A DNA stretch of 64,000 nt from Neoarius graeffei. Its lineage: Eukaryota; Chordata; Actinopteri; Siluriformes; Ariidae. Both the position numbers and the translations under genes were made by a program. The notes beneath the pieces are model-generated. The model had not been told where the DNA came from. It did not search any database and saw nothing but the letters and a program-made list of their open reading frames with translations. The DNA lies in NCBI RefSeq assembly GCF_027579695.1, contig NC_083577.1, forward strand, positions 58,714,241 through 58,778,240. The letters run 5' to 3'. Shown piece after piece: positions 1-9,231 of the stretch; position 1 is the first letter of the stretch, and every line of letters starts with the position of its first letter.

Positions 1-298
1 GTCACGGTTGTACTTCTCAATGTACGGGATGTAGTTCATATTAAAAAAAAAAAAAAAAAAAAGTATGAGTGGTGCATTTCCCATTAAAAACACTGGTGTC
101 TATGTAATATATGTAAGAAACTACTTCTCAGGCAAAAAAACAAACAAACAACGAAAGCTACTGGGTTTTGCTGCAAAATTAAGAAGTGTGACAAAGTGTC
201 CAGAAGAACAGTGTCTGGTTCTGCAAGATGCTAAGTAAAATGTACAGCTCATTTCCTTATAAAACTGCACCCACTGTATCTGAGACTTATTTTTAAGT
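1..298. other. Left-edge non-coding stretch, probably arl5a-like intron
   Basis: No coding exon was found here. It contains a poly(A) run near 43-61. It lies downstream of the minus-strand exon at 1894..1939, so it is probably intron 1 or further gene body of the arl5a-like gene, but no second exon (a Walker A GTP-binding loop would be expected) was seen on the minus strand. Confidence 0.5.
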
Positions 299-306
299 AA
301 AAGGTC

Positions 307-683
307 CATCCATCCATTATCTGTAGCCGCTTATCCTGTTCTACAGGGTCACGGGCAAGCTGGAGTCTATCCCAGCTGACTATGGGCGAAAGGCGGGGTA
401 CACCCTGGACAAGTCGCCAGGTCATCGCAGGGCTGACACAGAGACAAACAGCGATTTACACTCACATTCACACCTACGGTCAATTTAGAGCCACCAGTTA
501 ACCTAACCTGCATGTCTTTGGACTGTGGGGGAAACCGGAGCACCCGGAGGAAACCCACACAGACATGGGGAGAGCATGCAAACTCCACACAGAAAGGCCC
601 TCGCCGGCTGCTGGGCTCGAACCCAGGACCTTCTTGCTGTGAGGCGACAGTGCTAACCACTACACCACCGTGCCGCCCTAAAC
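307..683 (-). mobile_element. V-SINE (DANA-like tRNA-derived SINE), copy 1
   Basis: The minus strand reads tRNA-like head (A-box and B-box like, gggttcgagccc), the conserved central V domain (gtttgcatgttctcc, ccaaagacatgcaggttagg), then a tail ending in GGAT repeats rather than GAGAT. The flanking duplication is aaaaggtc (299-306 and 684-691). The tail marks a subfamily shared with the copy at 23111-23469. Confidence 0.9.
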
Positions 684-1810
684 AAAAGGTCATCACACCA
701 AATAAATATTGACAGACTGTTTAGTGCTCTTTATAGTGTTTTTTTAAATAGAGAAACATTTAATTTGATCATTTTTGAACGCATCTTTGCTCTACAGCAT
801 TTCTATCCATACGCCTAAGACTTGCTCAGTACTAGATTTTCTAGACAAGCTGACTTTCAAGTGAAACCTGAGTAAGCGGTGCTGCAAGTTAAGCAATGCC
901 AGGGTTTAAGCCAGTACTAGGTCATGTCATCTATAATGAATAAGAAGCCATGGACACTGCAGGCTATCACACAGAGGTCCTTCTCACTCAGCGCTGGTTC
1001 AGATCTTGTGTCTCATTACATGGACGCCGAGAGTCTGTCACTGCACCACATATTTTACATGATATTAGTCTGTATATAAGAAATCAAGATAGCAGTAATG
1101 AGTGACGGTGTATGTTCATCTGGAGAGCTTGTTTACTTTCAAAGCAGGTAACTGTATGACAGTGTAACACTCATTAATTAAACAGCTTCATCATTAAGGT
1201 TTCAAGTCTTTCAAAGCGGCGCAACAATTCAACTTGAGACAGATTTGACCAAGAAAAGAAAAAAAAAGACGGATAACCCTTACACACTGCGTTATTCAAC
1301 ACAATTCGGTTTTGTAAGAATGAGTATTGATGCTTATACTGGACCATTCATTATAAGATGTCGGGGTTACACAGACCTACGCTAACAATAACGAGCAGCT
1401 AACGTTAGCTTGGACTGGAGTTAAAGACAGAGACAGCATTAGGTTACTCAGTAATGAGAAAAACAAAGAGGTTAACGCTTTAAATCTTTTCATATTTCAC
1501 ACAAGCAGGTCCTCTACCGTGCTAACTGGTAGAGGCCAAGTGAAATTCTAGCCTGGTCCGCTGTTAGCTTCGACCTGCTAGCATATGACACGTCCAGACA
1601 GCGTCGAAAAACACATTAGCAAAGTGTCAAACAGGTAGCTAGCACTAGTAAAACGTAACCAGTTACAGACCAACGAATCCGTTTGAAATGCTATCGCTGA
1701 CAGACATTTGTAAGACACTACCAAGCCTCGACTTAAAAAAAAAGTGTTATATCATATCATAACAGTCTCACAAATCTTATCTGAAGTTTACAAAAATATC
1801 AGCTAGCTGG
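684..1810. other. Non-coding stretch, probable arl5a-like intron 1
   Basis: No exon or recognisable transposon was found. The stretch is AT-rich with a few CpGs and lies on the 3' side (minus strand) of arl5a-like exon 1. A search for a spliced second exon with a G1/P-loop motif found nothing convincing. Confidence 0.5.
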
Positions 1811-1864
1811 CAATGGATGTTTAGCAAACTTAGCTAGCTAGCTAAGTTTGCTAAACATCCATTG
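1811..1864. repeat. 54-bp perfect palindrome
   Basis: The 54 bases read identically on both strands, with no spacer, from caatggatgttta to its mirror image. It lies 30 bp inside intron 1 of the arl5a-like gene, just past the 5' splice site, so the nascent RNA could form a long hairpin there. Confidence 0.97.
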
Positions 1865-1893
1865 TCTTTCTTAAATGTCGAGAAATGACTCAC

Positions 1894-1939
1894 CTTGGTG
1901 GTTAAAAAGCCTCCATAACTTTGTAAAAATGATTCCCAT
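1894..1939 (-). CDS. arl5a: ARL5A-like small GTPase, exon 1 (gene continues off the left edge)
   Basis: On the minus strand an ATG at 1939 opens 15 codons, MGIIFTKLWRLFNHQ, ending in the first base of a split codon at 1894, directly before a consensus 5' splice site (G|GTGAGT). From memory of the family, vertebrate ARL5A begins almost identically and its exon 1 ends at this position, before EHKV and the P-loop. ARL5B and ARL5C begin differently, so ARL5A is favoured. Gly2 is the expected N-myristoylation site of this Arf-like, trans-Golgi-associated GTPase. Only exon 1 is in the window; the GTPase core must lie to the left, downstream on the minus strand. The 5'UTR and promoter would lie in about 1940-2388, directly abutted by a V-SINE at 2389. 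The short match is the main uncertainty. Confidence 0.75.
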
Positions 1940-2375
1940 GTCTACTAGATGACTTTTCTTCGCACCAACACGAATAGCTTGAAATCTAATATGTAGCCAG
2001 TCGAGTCGAAAGCACAAACAAGCTAGCTGTCGGTTACCATCAGACTTAGTTAAATGCAGGGGATATTTTCAAGGCGAAACCGAAATGCAAAGCAAGCATA
2101 GCGATTGACAACGCCACTGCATAATTTGCAGTGTCATAGCCAATTTCAGGGAGGTAATCGTTAGAAAAGTGTGATTCAGGTCACGCAGCTTGGTGGAAAC
2201 GAGGTGCTGCGGCTGCTGCCTTCCACCACAACAGCCGAATGAGGAGAGGAGCAGAGCAGCGCCGGTAATAACGCCGCAGGAGCTCCGGAGCTGCCCTGCC
2301 TTCGTATTCAAAACTGTTTCCTGCAGGCTAAACCTTTTCACTCAGTGACACGCAGTAAAACTTATATCACGACTT
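1940..2375 (-). promoter_or_regulatory. Likely 5'UTR and promoter region of the arl5a-like gene
   Basis: This is the unique, relatively GC-rich sequence upstream of the exon-1 ATG on the minus strand. It is bounded by the target duplication of the V-SINE that starts at 2389. No TATA box is evident. A 90-codon reading frame here has no recognisable domain and is not called as a gene. The assignment rests on position only. Confidence 0.4.
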
Positions 2376-2388
2376 CTCCGTTGTTTGT

Positions 2389-2767
2389 CTCTCATCTCGT
2401 CTCATTATCTGTAGCCGCTTATCCTGTTCTACAGGGTCGCAGGCGAGCTGGAGCCTATCCCAGCTGACTACGGGCGAAAGGCGGGGTACACCCTGGACAA
2501 GTCGCCAGGTCATCACAGGGCTGACACATAGACACAGACAACCATTCACACTCACATTCACACCTACGGTCAATTTAGAGTCACCAGTTAACCTAACCTG
2601 CATGTCTTTGGACTGTGGGGGAAACCGGAGCACCCGGAGGAAACCCGCGCGGACACGGGGAGAACATGCAAACTCCACACAGAAAGGCCCTCGCCGGCCC
2701 CGGGGCTCGAACCCAGGACCTTCTTGCTGTGAGGCGACAGCGCTAACCACTACACCACCATGCCGCC
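2389..2767 (-). mobile_element. V-SINE copy 2
   Basis: Full-length minus-orientation copy with tRNA-like head, V domain and a tail reading tctcatctcgtctcatt on the plus strand. A 13-bp duplication, ctccgttgtttgt, flanks it at 2376-2388 and 2768-2780. The near-perfect duplication suggests a fairly recent insertion, close to the inferred arl5a-like promoter. Confidence 0.95.
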
Positions 2768-2811
2768 CTCCGTTGTTTGTTTTAACGAATATATATATAT
2801 ATATATTTCAA

Positions 2812-3180
2812 GGGCGGCACGGTGGTGTAGTGGTTAGCGCTGTTGCCTCACAGCAAGAAGATCCTGGGTTCGAGCCCCGGGGCCGGCGAGGGCCTTTCTG
2901 TGTGGAGTTTGCATGTTCTCCCCGTGTCCGCGCGGGTTTCCTCCGGGTGCTCCGGTTTCCCCCACAGTCCAAAGACATGCAGGTTAGGTTAACTGGTGAC
3001 TCTAAATTGAGCGTAGGTGTGAATGTGAGTGTGAATGGTTGTCTGTGTCTGTGTGTCGGCCCTGTGATGACCTGGCGACTTGTCCAGGGTGCACCCCGCC
3101 TTTCGCCCGTAGTCAGCTGGGATAGGCTCCAGCTTGCCTGCGACCCTGTAGAAGGATAAAGTGGCTTGAGATGATGAGAT
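2812..3180 (+). mobile_element. V-SINE copy 3 (head-to-head with copy 2)
   Basis: Plus-orientation copy beginning ggcggcacggtggtgtag, with the duplication atatatttca at 2801-2810 and 3181-3190. It inserted into a short AT repeat. Only about 44 bp separates its head from the head of copy 2, giving a nearly 800-bp inverted repeat. Confidence 0.95.
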
Positions 3181-3300
3181 ATATATTTCATACACATCAG
3201 CTCAACGTGATTTACTGGCATAACAAACCCAAGCTACATTTGATGCAGAGCATGTTTATATTATAGAGGATACTGTACTACTTCTAATAAGAATACGAAC

Positions 3301-3456
3301 ACGACAGCAAGTAGTTCTCTACTTCTAGGTTCGAACCTGCTGGGGAGTTTGCATGTTTTCTTCATGTCTACTTTGGTTTCCTCCGGGTTTTCCAGTTTTC
3401 TCCCACCATCCAAAGACATGCAGATCAGGTCAACTGGCTCCTCTAAATTGCCCATA
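3301..3456 (+). mobile_element. Old diverged V-SINE (copy 4), split by a 5.7-kb insertion
   Basis: A diverged head and V domain (gtttgcatgttttcttcatg, ccaaagacatgcagatcagg) runs to ctctaaattgcccata and stops at 3456. The expected continuation, tgtgtgaatg, reappears at 9124 after the composite element. This is therefore the host copy for the 3457-9119 insertion and predates it. Confidence 0.75.
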
Positions 3457-3761
3457 CAGGCCTAGACATTAAGCATTGGGCCAGTGGAATTGAAAAGTTA
3501 CTGGCCCAAATGGAAAATGTGGTGGTAATGCGCGTGGTACCCGAATCACAGCTGCCGCAGGCAGCCGCTGCAAGCACCACAGGTGCTTGCACAAAGAAGG
3601 GGGTCCGGGGGCCCTCCCCCAGAAAATTTTGATTTTTCAATTCATATTCGTGCATTCTGGTGCATTTTAAGGTGAAATTAATGAAAATAAGATTCATATT
3701 TTGCTAACATTATTATATCTTTATTGTTTGTTCACATTGATATTTTATTGTTTGCATTTCT

Positions 3762-4124
3762 CATCTCATTATCTGCAGTTAGCTTGGACGTTAGTCGCAG
3801 GCAAGCTGGAGCCTATCCCAGCTGACTACGGGCGAAAGGCAGGGTACACCCTGGACAAGTCGCCAGGTCATCACAGGGCTGACACATAGACACAGACAAC
3901 CATTCACACTCACATTCACACCTACGGTCAATTTAGAGTCACCAGTTAACCTAACCTGCATGTCTTTGGACTGTGGGGGAAAACGGAGCACCCGGAGGAA
4001 ACCCATGCGGACACGGGGAGAACATGCAAACTCCGCACAGAAAGGCCCTTGCCGGCCACGGGGCTCAAACACGGACCTTCTTGCTGTGAGGCGACAGCGC
4101 TAACCACTACACCACCGTGCCGCC
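3762..4124 (-). mobile_element. V-SINE copy 5
   Basis: Minus-orientation copy within the composite element. A 13-bp duplication, tgtttgcatttct, lies at 3749-3761 and 4125-4137. Its tail region is disturbed (atctgcagttagcttggacg replaces the usual tctctagccgc segment). Confidence 0.93.
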
Positions 4125-4188
4125 TGTTTGCATTTCTTGTTCTATCAATTTCTTAGTTACATTTAAAAATTCCTTTGTTCTTATTCTC

Positions 4189-7100
4189 AGAAGGGGGCGC
4201 TGCACAGTGGCGACCTGCAGCACAGTTTGTCGGCGTGTTTGATGTTCAATGTTGTTTGTTTTGTCCTACGTGACTTATTTTGAAAATAACGTAGATAAGT
4301 TCGACCACAGTCATTGCAGGCCATCATGAGCCGTATATGGACATTAGTTTTATTATTATTTTTGTTAGCAGTTACCGCGGTGGTGTTCTCAGCATGCAAA
4401 CCAGCTGGTGAATCTGGGGCACATATACGCTACAAAAAGGATTTTCTTTTGCAACTCCGTGATCGTACACATGACTGGATATCAGATACAAATATACCTG
4501 CAGAGATTATAAAGCACAACACCAGTAGCAGATTTGGACAGAAGAGGAAACGGGGGAAGCGAGGAGGAACGCGTCTAAAACTCAGAAGGAGGAATGCAAA
4601 AGTGCCACTTCCAACAATCATCTTGGCAAACGTCCGTTCGCTCAAGAGGAAAGCGGACGAGTTGCGAGCAAACACTCGCTACTTGTACGAATATCGGGAG
4701 GCCTGCATACTAGCCTTCACCGAAACTTGGCTGAATAATGGCGTGTCGGACTCGGAGGTTTGTCCAGAGGGCTTTTCAATCATACGATTAGACCGCTGCA
4801 GTGAGACCACGGGCAAGGAGCAAGGAGGAGGGGTGTGTTTTATGATTAATGACCGATGGTGCAGGACAACGGTGATAAGGAAAAAGATATGCACCCCGGA
4901 TATTGAACTTCTGTCGCTGTCTCTCCGACCGTCGTATTTACCTCGTGAGTTCCCACAATTATTTTTGACTATTGTGTACATACATCCAAGAGCAAATACA
5001 GATAAAGCAGCCGATGTCATTTACAATATCAATCAGGAGTTTGATGAGATTTCTCCTGATGCACCCAAGTTTGTAATGGGGGACTTTAATAACTGTACCC
5101 TTAAACGTGCACTCCCCACCTATTCCCAGTATGTCACATGTTCAACAAGGAACAATAAGGTTATAGACTTGTGCTATGGATCCATTCCGAAGGCATATTC
5201 ATCCTGTGTAAAAGCACCCCTGGGTAGCTCAGACCACAATACTATTCTGCTGACACCCACTTATAAGCAGGTTCTAAAACGAGTCAAACCTACTGTGAAG
5301 CAGACTCAGGTTTGGCAGGAGGATAGTGTGGAGACTCTGAAAGGGTGCTTTGAGTCTACAACATGGAGCACCTTTGAAAACTCCTCTGCCGACCTGCATG
5401 AGATGACAGAGGTCATTTCAGGCTACATAGATTTCTGTGTGGAGACGGTGATTCCCAAAAAGACCAGTAGGGTGTACCCAAACAATAAACCCTGGGTGAC
5501 TAAAGAGTTGAAGGGGGTATTAAATGAGAAAAAGAGGATATATGCTTTGGGAAGTAAACATGACATGAAGGAGGTACAAAAAAAAGTTAACAAGGAGATT
5601 TACAAAGCTAAATGCCAGTACAGAGACAAGGTACAAGAGACATTAATGGCTGGAGATTCAAGGGCTGCATGGACTGGTATTAAGTTGATGGCAAATGCCC
5701 CATACAAGACAAGCAAAAGCTCAGAACAACAAACAGATGATAGAGCACGCTATCTGTTGGCCAATGACTTGAATGAATTCTTCACCCGTCATGAGCATAC
5801 GGCCAGTGGCAGTAATTCCATTTTGCTACAGGATGGGTTACAGGACAATGGGGCAGTGGGAATATTCACCATTAAGGAGGATACAGTGCGGCGGGTGTTT
5901 GGGAAGATCAACATCCGAAAGAGTCCTGGGCCTGATAATATAGGAGGTAAGGTGCTGAGATACTGCTCAGCCCAATTGAGTGGGGTCTTTTGCTATCTTT
6001 TCCAACACTCATTGGATACTCAGGTGGTACCACATATTTGGAAAAAATCATACGTGGCCCCCCTTCCCAAAGTCCCTCATCCATCTTCCCCCAAGGACTA
6101 CAGACCCATTTCCCTCACCTCACTTGTAGTCAAATCATTTGAGAGGATTGTCAAAACCCACATCATCAACTCTTGCCAGCAAGCCCTTGACCCACTACAA
6201 TTTGCATATAGGCGTGACAGAGGAACAGATGACGCCATTGTCACACTTTTGGATTATTTGTATATGCACTTGGAAGGTTCTAAGACACATGCTCGTGTCC
6301 TTTTTGCTGACTTTTCATCAGCTTTTAATACCATACACCCACACATTTTAGCTGAAAGACTAAAAAAAGACTTCCGCTTTGATTTTAAATTGATTAAGTG
6401 GACTATGGACTTTCTGCAGGGCAGAGCACAGCAGGTGAAGGTAGGCAACGTCTTGTCAGATGTTCGACTTACCTCTATTGGAACTCCACAAGGTAGTGTT
6501 CTTTCACCCTTGCTGTTTATTTTGTATACCGACAGTTGTCGTAGTAGTCACCCTGGTTGCCACATAATTAAATATGCAGATGATACAGCCTTGGTAAGCT
6601 TACTGAACCATAATGAAGCCACGCATGGTCCAGCACTGGAGGAATTTGTCAACTGGTCTGAAATGTCTAACTTGCATCTCAATATATCCAAGACGAAAGA
6701 GCTGATCTTTGAATTCAGACAAAAAGTCTTACCAGCGCCCCCCTCAGTTATTGGAGGAGAGGAGATTGAAGTGGTAATGGACTATAAATATCTTGGTCTA
6801 ATTATAGACCACAAATTATCATGGGACAGTTGGGCAGATGCAATTTATAAAAAGGGTCAACAGCGTTTGTATTTCCTAAGGAAACTTAACTTTTTTAATG
6901 TTGACAATACAATTATGACGTTATTTTACAAGTCTTTTATTGAAAGTATTCTTTGCTATGGTATTGTATGCTGGTATGGTCACTCCAAAGTGACGCACAA
7001 AAGTAAACTGGGTAAAATCGTTAAAACAAGTGGGAAAATAATGGGGTGTCAGCAAAAAGAGCTTAGTAACCTTTACCTGGATAGATTAGCCAAGAAGGCA

Positions 7101-7395
7101 GGCAAAGTCTGCACTGACATTACCCACCCCCTCTCAGTTAAATTCCAAACACTTCCCTCAGGTCGCAGATACAGATACCCTAATATCAGAACAAATAGAG
7201 CAAAGAACTCCTTCATCCCCATGGCAATTAATCAATTGAACAAGATATGGGAGATACATACTTAAGACCACACTTATACTTGTGTTAATGTACAAATGAT
7301 TTCTTTTAACATTTCTAGTATTGATTGATGCCTCTGACCAGTGGTCTGTATTTATTTATTTATTTATACGTTTTGCTATTTATTGTGTTGTGATG

Positions 7396-7429
<34 letters not shown>

Positions 7430-7506
7430 TGTATGTGTTTTTTGTCACTCTGCTGTGCTGTAAGACAAATTGCCTTTTTTAAGGACATTAAAGCTTTCAA
7501 GTCAAG
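4189..7506 (+). mobile_element. L2-like (Jockey superfamily) LINE, apparently near full length
   Basis: It starts at about agaagggggcgctgcac with a short 5'UTR, carries one long open frame (4326-7265), and ends in a 3'UTR with a T27-29 run near 7399-7427 and a terminal attaaagctttcaagtcaag. A possible target duplication ttctc lies at 4184-4188 and 7507-7511. It is inserted inside a hAT-like element, so it is younger than that insertion. Full length combined with an intact frame is unusual for vertebrate L2 copies, most of which are 5' truncated. Confidence 0.85.
4326..7265 (+). CDS. L2-like LINE ORF2: AP endonuclease plus reverse transcriptase
   Basis: 979 codons from the ATG at 4326, with no interruption. 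After a hydrophobic N-terminal stretch (about residues 5-25) and a basic segment (KRKRGKRGG), the endonuclease domain runs from about residue 95 to 315, with ANVRSL, FTETWLN, MGDFNN and the terminal SDH motif visible. The reverse transcriptase occupies about 515-800: KSPGPDNI, KDYRPISLTS, DFSSAFNTI, GTPQGSVLSPLLF and the catalytic YADD at residues 750-753 (6573-6584). The C-terminus carries a conserved LINE tail (LPSGRRYRYP). All catalytic motifs appear intact. The protein would nick target DNA and copy its own RNA by target-primed reverse transcription. An upstream TTG in frame extends four codons, but the ATG is preferred. No separate ORF1 was found. Assignment to L2 rather than another Jockey clade rests on motif flavour. 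Confidence 0.88.
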   Translation: MSRIWTLVLLLFLLAVTAVVFSACKPAGESGAHIRYKKDFLLQLRDRTHDWISDTNIPAEIIKHNTSSRFGQKRKRGKRGGTRLKLRRRNAKVPLPTIILANVRSLKRKADELRANTRYLYEYREACILAFTETWLNNGVSDSEVCPEGFSIIRLDRCSETTGKEQGGGVCFMINDRWCRTTVIRKKICTPDIELLSLSLRPSYLPREFPQLFLTIVYIHPRANTDKAADVIYNINQEFDEISPDAPKFVMGDFNNCTLKRALPTYSQYVTCSTRNNKVIDLCYGSIPKAYSSCVKAPLGSSDHNTILLTPTYKQVLKRVKPTVKQTQVWQEDSVETLKGCFESTTWSTFENSSADLHEMTEVISGYIDFCVETVIPKKTSRVYPNNKPWVTKELKGVLNEKKRIYALGSKHDMKEVQKKVNKEIYKAKCQYRDKVQETLMAGDSRAAWTGIKLMANAPYKTSKSSEQQTDDRARYLLANDLNEFFTRHEHTASGSNSILLQDGLQDNGAVGIFTIKEDTVRRVFGKINIRKSPGPDNIGGKVLRYCSAQLSGVFCYLFQHSLDTQVVPHIWKKSYVAPLPKVPHPSSPKDYRPISLTSLVVKSFERIVKTHIINSCQQALDPLQFAYRRDRGTDDAIVTLLDYLYMHLEGSKTHARVLFADFSSAFNTIHPHILAERLKKDFRFDFKLIKWTMDFLQGRAQQVKVGNVLSDVRLTSIGTPQGSVLSPLLFILYTDSCRSSHPGCHIIKYADDTALVSLLNHNEATHGPALEEFVNWSEMSNLHLNISKTKELIFEFRQKVLPAPPSVIGGEEIEVVMDYKYLGLIIDHKLSWDSWADAIYKKGQQRLYFLRKLNFFNVDNTIMTLFYKSFIESILCYGIVCWYGHSKVTHKSKLGKIVKTSGKIMGCQQKELSNLYLDRLAKKAGKVCTDITHPLSVKFQTLPSGRRYRYPNIRTNRAKNSFIPMAINQLNKIWEIHT

Positions 7507-8955
7507 TTCTCTGTTCGTTTAACACATGCTGTTGATTAGTTTTACATTAACAATTGTTTGTATAAGTTTTAGAATAAGTTAAGTTTTGCCTCACCATGCA
7601 ACTAACTTGTTTATAGAATAAGCTTTGCCTGTAACCCACCCTGTGTGATGTACAGTAGACATATTTTCCTTTTTTGTCATGGTTTCAACTTTGGCTCATA
7701 TATTCTCAACATTGTAGATATTGAATTCTCACCACTGTAGATATTCTAATAGAAATAGAGGTACAAAGAACTTTTTATATACACCTTTATATAATAGCCA
7801 CAAGACACACACAGGCCAGTCCCAAGTCTGGATGAAAGGTGAGGGTGGCATACTAACCCTTATCATGCTGGATTTAAATGGGCATTTTTATTGCCCATGA
7901 AGAAGTTTTATTTCTTAATTAATAAAATATCATGAGAATCACTGACAAACCATACATTTCCTGAAAGGGTGGACTTTGGGGAATAATCTAGTGAGATTTT
8001 TGCAAAGCCTTACCTGCTGGGGGTGATTTATAACCCTAATTACCTGTTAATTAGCTAATTAACAGGTATGCTCAGGTGAGCCAAAAAGGGGTGAAATGTT
8101 GTGTTTTTTTAATAAGACAAGATATAAACACCAAATTTTCAGGATATGCCCTTGGGGGAACTAGTAGTACATTTTTGCAAATTCAGCTCATTTGCATAAA
8201 CCGTTGCCATGGCAACAGCAGATAACCTAGCAACTGGGAATATACTGGGTTTAGCATGGTCTGGTTGTACCAGAGAGGGTCAGAATAGTTATTATTTTTG
8301 TTGTAATGAACTAATGTAGACCTACTTTGGCTATTTTGATAGATTTGGATATTTGAATAATATAATATATGGGATCAGCTCTAATTTACCACATTATTTT
8401 ATCTGTTCTTCTATTTCAGTCATAGCAACCAACATTTATACTTCATTCTTTAATCACTAAAAGTTGATACACGTGTAGTCATATTTCTTGGCAGTGTATC
8501 CTGAAATGTTGACATTAATATACAAAGTCTGAACGATTTTACACCATCTGAAGCTAAAGCGCGTGTTGGAATGCTGTTTTACGATTTGGCGAGTTGTGAA
8601 CCGAGCGTGACGTCGTGTGCTCTGATTGGCTGCCGAGTTCAAAATGAAGCCGTTCGTTAACACCCGATAGTTAATTTATACACGATCGTATTTAAACTGT
8701 TTACCTGGCCTTTGGCCAGGTTGGGGAGCGTGGAGTTTGAACATATTTCTATTTGAATTTCACCGTTCTGATGGTCTCCTTGCCGCAACCGTCTTCGTCT
8801 ACAAGATGCTATTTTCCTGCCAAAATGATGCTTCCGAACAGCGCTGAACATCTCCGAAGATGCACGAAGATGACACACTCCTGCCGCAGAGCGGAGCGTG
8901 ACGAAAACAAAGATGGCAGACCTCGTATCAAAAAGGTGCATTTTACGAACAATTT
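7507..8955. other. Interior of the composite transposon, no gene seen
   Basis: This is the right-hand part of the 3457-9119 element outside the L2. It contains a 28-bp palindrome (8041-8068) and AT-rich sequence, but no transposase-like reading frame. Short frames at 8457-9142 carry no recognisable domain. Confidence 0.5.
8041..8068. repeat. 28-bp perfect palindrome
   Basis: Two 14-base arms, tacctgttaattag and its reverse complement, meet without a spacer. It contains two TTAATTA/TAATTAA homeodomain-like cores and is embedded in transposon interior. Confidence 0.95.
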
Positions 8956-9231
8956 CTTCACAATTCTGGGTAAAATATGAGTAATAAAATTTGTTAATTT
9001 GTACCGAAAATGTACTGGCCCGCCTGGGCCACTGTTTGGCCAAATTTAGTGGCCCGAACTGGCCCGAAAAACATAAAAACACCGCCAGGCCATCGGGCAA
9101 GTGCTGATGTTGAGCCCTGCCATATGTGTGAATGATCATCAAAAGTCAACAAACACAACTGCGAATGGTCTGTGTTTCCATTGAGAGATGTTATACGATT
9201 AAAGTTGGGTTTTCTCCTCTTACGAGCTCAT

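Larger units (their letters stand above)
3457..9119. mobile_element. Composite hAT-like DNA transposon holding a V-SINE and an L2 LINE
   Basis: The left end begins CAGGCCTAGACATTAAGCA. The right end, read on the minus strand, begins CAGGGCTCAACATCAGCA, an imperfect terminal inverted repeat with the CAGGG-type start common in hAT elements. Both subterminal regions are rich in ggccca/tggcc motifs. The host V-SINE resumes directly after the right end. A 5-bp ccata repeat flanks it (3452-3456, 9120-9124); an 8-bp duplication is not clear. No transposase is left, so the class is inferred. Inside lie a V-SINE (3762-4124) and an L2 LINE (4189-7506). Confidence 0.6.

Noticed and set aside
2069-2341. 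90-codon minus-strand frame upstream of arl5a-like exon 1
   Set aside because: No domain, and it lies in the inferred 5'UTR/promoter.
2822-2885. tRNA-like A-box and B-box sequences (also at the other V-SINE heads)
   Set aside because: They are the degenerate tRNA-derived heads of SINEs; no cloverleaf with proper acceptor and anticodon stems, so not functional tRNA genes.
2367-3221. Several 100-185 codon frames with RRGPFCVEFACSPRV or SLDCGGNRSTRRKP
   Set aside because: These peptides recur at every V-SINE on one or other strand and are translations of the SINE, not proteins.
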